From Candidatus Curtissbacteria bacterium (GTDB taxonomy: Bacteria; Patescibacteriota; Microgenomatia; Curtissbacterales; GWA2-41-24): a stretch of DNA of 6,876 bases. Within the stretch, counting starts at the first letter, position 1. Every line of letters starts with the position of its first letter. Below are positions 1 to 4,442 of this stretch, in pieces. The notes below the pieces were generated by a model. It saw nothing but the letters and a program-made list of their open reading frames with translations, had not been told where the DNA came from and searched no databases. The stretch is taken from the NCBI GenBank assembly GCA_030688205.1, contig JAUYIQ010000077.1, forward strand, positions 1 through 6,876. The letters run 5' to 3'. Made by a program: the position numbers and the translations under genes.

Positions 1-30
1 TTGACAAGAATTATAAGGAGGTGCTACAAA
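1..30 (+). promoter_or_regulatory. Candidate promoter of the 5' structured RNA
   Basis: TTGACA at 1-6 is followed after 18 nt by TACAAA (25-30), preceded by TG at 22-23, an extended -10 arrangement. Transcription would start near 36-39, just before the hairpin-rich segment. The same stretch contains AAGGAGGTG (15-23), a perfect Shine-Dalgarno-like string, so the element could instead belong to a ribosome binding site of a very short reading frame. The left edge of the window hides any upstream context. Confidence 0.45.
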
Positions 31-36
31 TAAATT

Positions 37-265
37 GCAGGCTGAAACTCTGCTCCGGTTTAACTATCGGAGCATAAATATCTAAGTTTTGCTCATTAAG
101 GGGTGAAATTTAGAAAAGTTTGCTTTTACTCTTTGAAAAAAGAGTGGGAGCAGATGAAAATCCAAAAGAAAAGAGCATCACTACCGCAGACTGAAACTCG
201 AATAGCAATGCTCTTTTGAGGTGTAAGGGAAGCGACTTAGGGCAGCTAAGTTGCTTTCCTTTTTT
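37..265 (+). ncRNA. Putative free-standing structured RNA, class unknown
   Basis: A stretch of about 230 nt lies between a promoter-like element and a strong intrinsic terminator and contains no convincing reading frame. Visible stems are: 51-57 with 68-74 (TGCTCCG/CGGAGCA); 82-89 with 106-113, with one G.U pair; 128-134 with 139-145 closed by a GAAA tetraloop; 169-178 with 208-217 (10 perfect pairs); and the terminator stem. A 14-nt motif, GCAGRCTGAAACTC, occurs twice, at 37-50 (the predicted 5' end) and at 186-199, with 13 of 14 identical. Positions 49-56 can also pair with 147-154, which competes with the first hairpin. I see no signature of tmRNA, RNase P RNA, SRP RNA, 6S RNA or the common riboswitches. 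A leader or riboswitch of a distant gene is unlikely because no gene follows the terminator for about 300 nt. Confidence 0.5.
225..265 (+). terminator. Strong intrinsic terminator
   Basis: The arms 225-240 and 246-261 form a 16-pair stem with two G.U wobbles around the loop GGCAG. The stem runs into six Ts (260-265). This is one of the two best terminators in the window and defines the 3' end of the putative RNA. Confidence 0.85.
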
Positions 266-564
266 ACATTAGAACAACTCCGAGAATCTTGTCAAGAGGT
301 AAGTTGATCAAAAATTTGATTGGGTTGCTACAACAGTCTAAATCTGGCCGGTTTTTCCAATTCAGAGATCTAATGGTTGAGTAAATAGTTTGTGCAATAT
401 TGTATTGCTCCGGTTTTTACTAAAATTCTGCAAAATTTATTACGGTTTTTGTTGCAGGAGTATGACAACTTGGTAGTTGTTGGCAATACTTTTTGAAAGT
501 CTTTATCCTGAAAATATTTGTTAGATAGAAGAATTATTTTAGAAGATATGCTGGATGGTATTTG
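266..564. other. Gene-free interval, largely featureless
   Basis: No reading frame with coding character was found on either strand. A weak hairpin with a T tract lies at 459-494. A minus-strand promoter-like string lies near 270-295. The string TGCTCCGGTTT recurs at 406-416 (also at 51-61) but without a pairing partner here. Nothing else stands out. Confidence 0.5.
459..494 (+). terminator. Weak hairpin plus T tract
   Basis: AGTAT (459-463) pairs with ATACT (486-490), and ACAACT (465-470) pairs with AGTTGT (475-480) around a TGGT loop. An asymmetric internal loop separates the two stems. Five Ts follow (490-494). It could terminate a short transcript from the preceding interval, but no convincing promoter for such a transcript was found, so it may be chance. 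Confidence 0.28.
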
Positions 565-687
565 ATGTATGGGGGAGAAATATACACCGTAGCACTTATC
601 TCGCTTATATCGTCCTTTGGCGGGTTTTTAGCTTTGAAAAAGATGAAAGTGCGACTTAGGAAGAATCGGTTACAACCTATAGTTTGA
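565..687 (+). CDS. Possible 40-residue single-pass membrane miniprotein
   Basis: ATG at 565 opens a 40-codon frame ending in TGA at 685-687. The product starts MYGGEIYTVALISLISSFGG and continues FLALKKMKVRLRKN, that is, one hydrophobic segment of about 17 residues (7-24) followed by a strongly basic tail. That is the usual layout of small inner-membrane proteins with the tail in the cytoplasm. A TTG at 562 is an adjacent alternative start. No clear Shine-Dalgarno site or promoter precedes it. The TGA stop lies within the -35 box of the promoter of the next gene, and the last codons coincide with a 21-nt element repeated at 1639-1659, so part of the frame may simply be promoter sequence. The product is unknown. 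Hydrophobic run plus basic tail is the only positive evidence. Confidence 0.35.
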   Translation: MYGGEIYTVALISLISSFGGFLALKKMKVRLRKNRLQPIV

Positions 688-690
688 CAA
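670..690 (+). repeat. 21-nt promoter-associated repeat, copy 1
   Basis: Positions 670-690 and 1639-1659 are identical at 20 of 21 bases. The unit consists of TTACAACCTATAG, then one variable pyrimidine (T at 683 here, C at 1652 there), then TTGACAA. It includes the -35 box of the promoter before 721 and the end of the possible miniprotein frame. Confidence 0.85.
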
Positions 691-712
691 TTAAAAGGTG
701 ATTTAATATAAT
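684..712 (+). promoter_or_regulatory. Consensus sigma70 promoter of the gene at 721
   Basis: TTGACA (684-689), a spacer of exactly 17 nt and TATAAT (707-712) give both hexamers and the spacing at full consensus. Positions 713-720 are all pyrimidines and the first purine is A721, the first base of the ATG. Initiation there would give a leaderless mRNA. CCTATAG (676-682) sits one base upstream of the -35 box and recurs at another promoter. Confidence 0.88.
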
Positions 713-720
713 TCTTCTTC

Positions 721-1623
721 ATGGCAAATCCACAGGAAGGCGAAACATCCCGTCTCGATTTAGTCGAACTGAATATTTCACAGCTTGGTATTTTAACATT
801 TGAAAAGACGCGTGATTTGAGGGAAAAGATCGAAGTAATCGAGAACCTGACTGTTCTTCAAGCACCTGATGATGCTTTTGTCCGTCTTGCAATGCTCAGG
901 CTGCGAACACAAGAAGCGCTGGAGAAACTTCCGCAAAAACAAGCCACAATCTCAAATATCATTAGAACATATGAAATCACCGATCAAATTGATACGGTCT
1001 TTTTAGAAGAAATGTTGATGCTGTCAGAGAGACATATAAGTACTCCTGTTGATCAAAGGGATGAGACATTCTATGAACAGGAAAAAGAAGTAGTTTCAAA
1101 CGTGCTTAAAAGCCTTCAGACAAGGAAAGCAAAAGAAGTGCAGGAACGTTCACTCGAAAAAGGTTATGAGGTGGAAATAAGCGGAGACAGGGTATGCAAA
1201 TTGTTCGTATCACCGGATAAAGATACCGTAAGAATGGAACTGCCTGTAGTTATCGATCCTAATCTAAACAAAGTCCGAATCGGATCTAAGGCAGTAGTGG
1301 AAATCTTAGGTGCGAAACTTACACACGAAGATTACCAAAAAATTGCGGAAACCATGCTTTCATTTGAAGGAACTGTCGGAAAAATAATGAGAGCTTACGC
1401 CAACGCTATTGATATCTATACAGATCTTTACGCAAACGGGCAGAATACTTCAAGTGCCAGGTTTTCAAGAATGATGCGTGCTCAGGAAATAAGAAGAGCA
1501 TTTGGAGGAGAGGATCCGAGAATTGCACCATTTTGCGACATTCCTTTAAACGCAATAACAATGTATGTCAGAGCAAATTACCCTGAGGTTGACCAAACCG
1601 TTCCTCAACCTTTCGAAAGCTAA
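721..1623 (+). CDS. Uncharacterised soluble protein, 300 aa, leaderless mRNA
   Basis: I do not recognise this family. The 300-residue product has no signal peptide or membrane segment and reads as a mostly helical cytoplasmic protein. Residues about 20-150 are rich in Glu, Lys, Arg and Leu. Residues about 150-195 (around EVEISGDRVCKLFV and MELPVVIDPNLNKVRIGSK) look like beta strands, and a second helical part runs to about 265. Only two cysteines are present, and no metal-binding, nucleotide-binding or catalytic motif is evident. The ATG start is fixed by the promoter immediately upstream, which leaves no room for an untranslated leader or ribosome binding site. The gene stands alone, followed 30 nt later by another promoter carrying the same upstream element, so it is probably controlled together with the downstream genes. 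It is likely lineage-restricted. Confidence 0.85.
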   Translation: MANPQEGETSRLDLVELNISQLGILTFEKTRDLREKIEVIENLTVLQAPDDAFVRLAMLRLRTQEALEKLPQKQATISNIIRTYEITDQIDTVFLEEMLMLSERHISTPVDQRDETFYEQEKEVVSNVLKSLQTRKAKEVQERSLEKGYEVEISGDRVCKLFVSPDKDTVRMELPVVIDPNLNKVRIGSKAVVEILGAKLTHEDYQKIAETMLSFEGTVGKIMRAYANAIDIYTDLYANGQNTSSARFSRMMRAQEIRRAFGGEDPRIAPFCDIPLNAITMYVRANYPEVDQTVPQPFES

Positions 1624-1638
1624 GCCGCTTTTTCCTGT

Positions 1639-1659
1639 TTACAACCTATAGCTTGACAA
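1639..1659 (+). repeat. 21-nt promoter-associated repeat, copy 2
   Basis: This is the second copy of the element at 670-690, with one substitution (C at 1652 for T at 683). It lies in intergenic DNA, 15 nt after the stop codon at 1623, and carries the -35 box of the promoter candidate at 1653. Conservation here, where no protein can be encoded, argues that the element is kept for its promoter function. Confidence 0.85.
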
Positions 1660-1681
1660 GTATATTATACTGATGTATATT
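1653..1681 (+). promoter_or_regulatory. Upstream promoter candidate of the sortase unit
   Basis: TTGACA (1653-1658), a 17-nt spacer and TATATT (1676-1681, five of six consensus) form a good promoter. CCTATAG at 1645-1651 lies one base upstream of the -35 box, as in the promoter before 721. A transcript starting near 1688 would run through the hairpin at 1709-1735 and the second promoter into the sortase gene, giving a leader of about 185 nt. It could also yield a short separate RNA. Confidence 0.6.
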
Positions 1682-1708
1682 TCCCACACAGTAACTTCTG
1701 CCCTCGAA

Positions 1709-1735
1709 ATAGTGCTTAGTTTCGACTAACACTAT
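1709..1735 (+). promoter_or_regulatory. UUCG-loop hairpin / palindromic operator candidate
   Basis: The arms 1709-1720 and 1725-1735 form 11 pairs with a single bulged C at 1715 and a TTCG loop. No T tract follows, so it is not a standard terminator. The 3' arm ACTAACAC (1725-1732) is the exact reverse complement of GTGTTAGT at 1795-1802, which overlaps the -10 box of the downstream promoter. GTTTCGA (1719-1725) recurs at 1786-1792 in that promoter's spacer. The element could be an RNA structure in the leader of the upstream transcript or a repressor binding site at DNA level. Confidence 0.55.
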
Positions 1736-1775
1736 CACGATTTAATTCCTGCCAAAATAAAAAGACCTAGAGTAC

Positions 1776-1804
1776 TTGACAAAACGTTTCGATTGTGTTA
1801 GTAT
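1776..1804 (+). promoter_or_regulatory. Proximal promoter of the sortase unit
   Basis: TTGACA (1776-1781) is followed by a 17-nt spacer and TAGTAT (1799-1804), preceded by TG at 1796-1797 (extended -10). CCTAGAG at 1766-1772 lies three bases upstream of the -35 box. The string from CCTAGAG to TTGAC matches the promoter at 4077 in 14 of 15 bases. Initiation near 1809-1811 gives a leader of about 50-65 nt. The half-site GTGTTAGT (1795-1802) overlaps the -10 box, so a bound protein there would block the promoter. Confidence 0.7.
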
Positions 1805-1873
1805 ACACATCTTATAAACTGTCTGTAATTATCTTATAGTATTTATTGAAAGAGATAATTGCCGACTGCCAAT

Positions 1874-3004
1874 ATGAAAGAAATACTTCATACAATAAAA
1901 GGCATTTCCCAAAACAAAGATGTTAGACGTGTTGGAAGATCTGCTTTTGTGGTGGGTACTCCTGTACTTGCACTTGCTGCCATTTTTGGTGGTTCTCGTA
2001 ATGTAACAGCAACTGAAGCCACACCTACTGTTGTAAGAGAAGCAACGCCAACAGAAACTTTCCATACAGTGACACCGGTTCCGTCTGAAACACCCTTACC
2101 AACCAGAGAAGCAACGCCAACAGTAACTTTCCATACAGTAACACCGGTTCCAGGTACTCAAACTCCAGAGGCTACTCCAACGGATGTTCCGCATACAGCG
2201 ACACCTGTTGCGACTGCAACGGGAACACGAGTTCCTGAGACAGCAACTCCAACGGCAACAGCCACTGCTACACCGAAAGTAGAAATTGTAACCAGAATTA
2301 TCTATACTGGTTTGAAATTTGGTGAAAGCTTACAAATTACTCAGCAAGAAACAAACTCTCTTGCTAGAGAGAATGAAGTAGCAACTATCGACTTTCTTAG
2401 AGATGGAATGCCACTTTTTGGAGGAGACGTCCAGGTGGCCCCTCCGGCTATATCCGATTTGAAATGGAATAGGCAAGTAGTTGCCAGAGGTATAGAAACT
2501 TATGCATTTCCCGAGGATCCTGAAATATTTGGACAAATAGACACAGGAGATTCTAATAGACTTCTTTTTGCAATTCATGAAAGTTTGGGAGAAAATCCAA
2601 GACCTGATGTAACACCGCTCGGAGCAAAATTTTCTGAGGTTAAGGTAGGCGACACAGCGGGGTTGGTTATAAGTGGTGAATTTCGTGAATACAAAGTAAC
2701 TTTTTCTGGAATTGTTGATGATTTGGATGCTCGATTGAACGCAATTGGGAATAATCCTTCAGCATCTTTTGTAACCTGTGAAGCCGGAGTTAATCCTTTA
2801 CTAAACCCGGGAAGAAGATACCTGATTACTGCAGAAATAGTTCCAGTTCCTGAGGTAATTAGCATTCCTTTACTTGGCGAAGTTTCTCGAGAAGATGCTG
2901 CAAAAGGTTTAGCAGCCGCTGTAACTCTGGCAGCATCCGCAGCACTTATTTCCCTCGAAGCTAAGAGAAGAAAAGACAGAAGTAAGTCAATTTACGTCTC
3001 ATAA
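1874..3004 (+). CDS. Stalked divergent sortase (cysteine transpeptidase)
   Basis: This is a membrane-anchored sortase, an enzyme that cuts a sorting motif in secreted proteins and joins the Thr carbonyl to an amine on the cell surface or on another subunit. Numbered from the ATG at 1874 (376 aa), a hydrophobic anchor at 23-40 follows basic residues. It is followed by a Thr/Pro stalk (49-134), the catalytic domain (about 140-323), a C-terminal hydrophobic segment (342-361) and a basic tail (KRRKDR). The triad is visible: His235 in AIHESLG, Cys302 in SFVTC (compare TLxTC) and Arg315 in PGRRYLI. The spacings are 67 and 13 residues, against 64 and 13 in Staphylococcus SrtA. FSEVKVGDTAGLVI (253-266) matches the strand after the His loop in sortases. 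The stalk is unusual and makes the protein longer than most sortases. TTG at 1859 is an alternative start with a weak purine-rich site before it. The next gene encodes a likely substrate. The class is uncertain; two membrane segments recall pilus-type class C enzymes. Confidence 0.8.
   Translation: MKEILHTIKGISQNKDVRRVGRSAFVVGTPVLALAAIFGGSRNVTATEATPTVVREATPTETFHTVTPVPSETPLPTREATPTVTFHTVTPVPGTQTPEATPTDVPHTATPVATATGTRVPETATPTATATATPKVEIVTRIIYTGLKFGESLQITQQETNSLARENEVATIDFLRDGMPLFGGDVQVAPPAISDLKWNRQVVARGIETYAFPEDPEIFGQIDTGDSNRLLFAIHESLGENPRPDVTPLGAKFSEVKVGDTAGLVISGEFREYKVTFSGIVDDLDARLNAIGNNPSASFVTCEAGVNPLLNPGRRYLITAEIVPVPEVISIPLLGEVSREDAAKGLAAAVTLAASAALISLEAKRRKDRSKSIYVS
2036..2082 (+). repeat. 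47-nt direct repeat in the sortase stalk, copy 1
   Basis: Positions 2036-2082 and 2105-2151 match at 45 of 47 bases, offset by 69 nt (23 codons). They encode the stalk unit REATPTxTFHTVTPVP. The high nucleotide identity suggests a recent in-frame duplication. Confidence 0.9.
2105..2151 (+). repeat. 47-nt direct repeat in the sortase stalk, copy 2
   Basis: This is the second copy of the unit at 2036-2082, with two substitutions. A more degenerate third unit (EATPTDVPHTATPV) follows directly in the protein, so the stalk appears to have grown by repeated duplication. Confidence 0.9.
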
Positions 3005-3015
3005 ATTTTAACCTG

Positions 3016-3026
3016 AAGGGGGGTGA
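3016..3026 (+). promoter_or_regulatory. G-rich Shine-Dalgarno-like site with long spacing
   Basis: AAGGGGGGTGA resembles the anti-SD complement AAGGAGGTGA and can pair fully if one G.U is allowed. The core lies about 17 nt before the ATG at 3041, longer than usual. A GTG at 3023 is in frame but is followed at once by a stop, so no nearer start exists. Most other starts in this window have no such site. Confidence 0.5.
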
Positions 3027-3040
3027 CATAAATACATAAT

Positions 3041-3964
3041 ATGAACACAATTAATGCATTAAAATTGGGTTTTAAGGCAGGCGCCGCAACTTTAGTTTCA
3101 ATAACTATTGCTTTTGCTGGTTTGTTTTTAGCAACTAACCCAGCTTCAGCTGGCGCTCCAAACCTAACGGTGTCGTATCTTGGGAACAATAACAACGACC
3201 CAAGCGATTCTTTTGATCATGATGTAACCTTAAATCAAGGCCAAATGGTTCAGTTGTATGCGGAAATTCACAATACAAATGTTCCGTCTGTCGCCAATAA
3301 CGTAAAAGTTAAGGTCGCACTTCCAAGTTCATCCGGTTCAACTACCGCTACTGTTTCTGCAGATAACGCTTCTAGCGTTTCTGACAGTGTTAACTTAACC
3401 GTTAATGGTGGAGGACAGTTGAGGTATGTTCCAGGTTCTACAGGGGTAAACTGTCACAGTAATGCCAACTGTACAAATGGAACAGTCGGAGATGGTATCG
3501 TTGGGGATGGTATAGTCTTAGGTGATCAGACCGGATGTAACGATTACATTATCCAGGTCTCATTTTTGGTCGAGGTTATTGCTCCGCAAGCTTCACCAAG
3601 TCCGTCACCTACACCTGTTGTTTCACCAAGTCCAAGCCCATCGCCTGCGACCGGTGGTGATACTGTTATTAACAATAACAATAACAACACAAACAACAAC
3701 AGCAACAGTCAGTCCCAGAATGTGACTGTTAATAATCCGGCTGCGCCTGCAGTACTATCTGCGGCTACGGTTATTCCTAAAAAACAGCCAGATACTGGTG
3801 TTGGGATATTGGGACTTGCAAGTATGTTCTCAGCTGCACCTTTTGGAGTAGCTTTATCTCGCTACGGTCGAGGAAGACTTATTTCCGGGAAGCGCGAAGA
3901 GGATAATTCTGACATTGCCAGTGAACTTGTAAAAGAGCGAAGTGGTAAGAGACTAGACGCGTAA
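3041..3964 (+). CDS. Secreted stalk protein with sorting-like QPDTG signal
   Basis: This 307-residue surface protein is probably a substrate of the sortase encoded 36 nt upstream in the same transcription unit. A Sec signal peptide covers residues 1-37, with likely cleavage after ASA (A37/G38). Residues 38-180 form a beta-rich, DUF11-like domain: it opens LTVSYLGNNN and contains QLYAEIHNTN and NNVKVKVALP, as in Ig-like repeat domains. It has three cysteines (138, 144, 166) and a small tandem GDGIVGDGIV. A Ser/Pro linker (184-204) and an Asn-rich segment (211-231) make a flexible stalk. QPDTG (249-253) is followed by a hydrophobic stretch (254-270) and RYGRGR, the three-part layout of a cell-wall sorting signal with Q replacing the usual L. 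Unusually, about 35 charged residues follow the hydrophobic stretch, where classical substrates have only a few basic residues. It could therefore remain simply membrane-anchored. The fold assignment is by resemblance only. Confidence 0.82.
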   Translation: MNTINALKLGFKAGAATLVSITIAFAGLFLATNPASAGAPNLTVSYLGNNNNDPSDSFDHDVTLNQGQMVQLYAEIHNTNVPSVANNVKVKVALPSSSGSTTATVSADNASSVSDSVNLTVNGGGQLRYVPGSTGVNCHSNANCTNGTVGDGIVGDGIVLGDQTGCNDYIIQVSFLVEVIAPQASPSPSPTPVVSPSPSPSPATGGDTVINNNNNNTNNNSNSQSQNVTVNNPAAPAVLSAATVIPKKQPDTGVGILGLASMFSAAPFGVALSRYGRGRLISGKREEDNSDIASELVKERSGKRLDA

Positions 3965-3971
3965 GTTTCTC

Positions 3972-3997
3972 GCCCCTGACATTGATTTGCCCGGGGC
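3972..3997 (+). other. GC-rich hairpin after the surface-protein gene
   Basis: GCCCC (3972-3976) pairs with GGGGC (3993-3997) around a 16-nt loop. It lacks a T tract and precedes the real terminator, so it may protect the 3' end or be incidental. Confidence 0.35.
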
Positions 3998-4005
3998 ACA
4001 TATAT

Positions 4006-4049
4006 TGGACCGTAAGTAGGGCAGGCTTACGGTCCATTTTTAGTTTTTT
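4006..4049 (+). terminator. Intrinsic terminator of the sortase unit
   Basis: TGGACCGTAAG (4006-4016) pairs perfectly with CTTACGGTCCA (4026-4036) around a 9-nt loop. Runs of four or more Ts follow (4037-4041 and 4044-4049). It separates the sortase/surface-protein unit from the next promoter at 4077. Confidence 0.9.
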
Positions 4050-4076
4050 AAAGAACTATTTTATATCCTAGAGTAT

Positions 4077-4105
4077 TTGACTTTTACTTCACATATTGAT
4101 ATAAT
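4077..4105 (+). promoter_or_regulatory. Promoter of the DUF5663 / large membrane protein unit
   Basis: TTGACT (4077-4082), a 17-nt spacer and TATAAT (4100-4105) form a near-consensus promoter. A start near A4114 leaves a leader of about 8 nt before the ATG at 4122. CCTAGAG (4067-4073) lies three bases upstream of the -35 box, and 14 of 15 bases match the proximal sortase promoter. The -35 box begins exactly at the TTG that would be the longest possible start of the next gene, which rules that start out. Confidence 0.88.
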
Positions 4106-4121
4106 TCAACCCTATATTAAA

Positions 4122-4442
4122 ATGACAAAGACGGATTTTCCTATTTCGAAAGACGCAAGAAGCTTTCTAGGGGAATTACTTGAGGAAGCTGGTATGTCTA
4201 TTGTTCCGCCAGAAGTTCGAGAAAAGATGCTTGTCGATCTTGCAAAAAGGCTTGATGCCAAGCTGACGTTGGCTGCCATTACTGCTTTGCCTGACTATGA
4301 GGTTGGAACTTTTGAAGAGCTTTTGAGTAAAAATGCTCCTGTTTCTAAACTTACCAGGTTTTTGGGTGAGAATGTACCTAATATTGCAGATGTTTACGCC
4401 CAAGCGCTGGTGGATTTCAAGAAAAATTATTTACATGCCTAA
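4122..4442 (+). CDS. DUF5663-type small protein, 106 aa
   Basis: Residues 10 to about 103 match the pattern I know for DUF5663, a family of unknown function found mainly in Candidate Phyla Radiation bacteria. It shows an LGELLEEAGM-type first helix, a PPEVREKMLVDLAKRL helix, then FEELLSKNAP, and a last helix after NVPNIADVYAQALVDFKK. It is small, all-helical and cytoplasmic, with no signal peptide or catalytic motif. The frame is open upstream to a TTG at 4077, but that codon is the -35 box of the promoter, so the ATG at 4122 is the start. The mRNA leader is then about 8 nt with no Shine-Dalgarno site. The gene overlaps the next by 8 nt, so translation of the two is probably coupled and their products may work together. 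Confidence 0.8.
   Translation: MTKTDFPISKDARSFLGELLEEAGMSIVPPEVREKMLVDLAKRLDAKLTLAAITALPDYEVGTFEELLSKNAPVSKLTRFLGENVPNIADVYAQALVDFKKNYLHA

Noticed and set aside
35..85. Short reading frame from TTG 35 behind a perfect AAGGAGGTG
   Set aside because: It would encode only about 16 residues, and the region is better explained as an RNA with hairpins. The SD-like string remains odd because no longer frame follows it.
406..416. Second copy of TGCTCCGGTTT
   Set aside because: It matches 51-61 but has no complementary arm nearby. An 11-nt match in AT-rich intergenic DNA is weak evidence by itself.
1..720. CRISPR array, tRNA or rRNA
   Set aside because: There are no regularly spaced repeats, no cloverleaf with a T-loop sequence, and no conserved rRNA segments.
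534..722. Minus-strand 62-residue frame
   Set aside because: It reads antisense through the consensus promoter and possible miniprotein, has no promoter or ribosome site, and its sequence shows no domain-like pattern.
1709..1735. Terminator of the gene at 721-1623
   Set aside because: The hairpin has no T tract and lies downstream of another promoter, so a regulatory role fits better.
2036..2151. Mobile element or insertion signature
   Set aside because: The repeats are in-frame coding units of the stalk, with no transposase or terminal inverted repeats in the window.
3522..3725. Plus-strand frame rich in His, Leu and Thr inside the surface-protein gene
   Set aside because: It is an out-of-frame reading of the Ser/Pro and Asn-rich low-complexity coding sequence.
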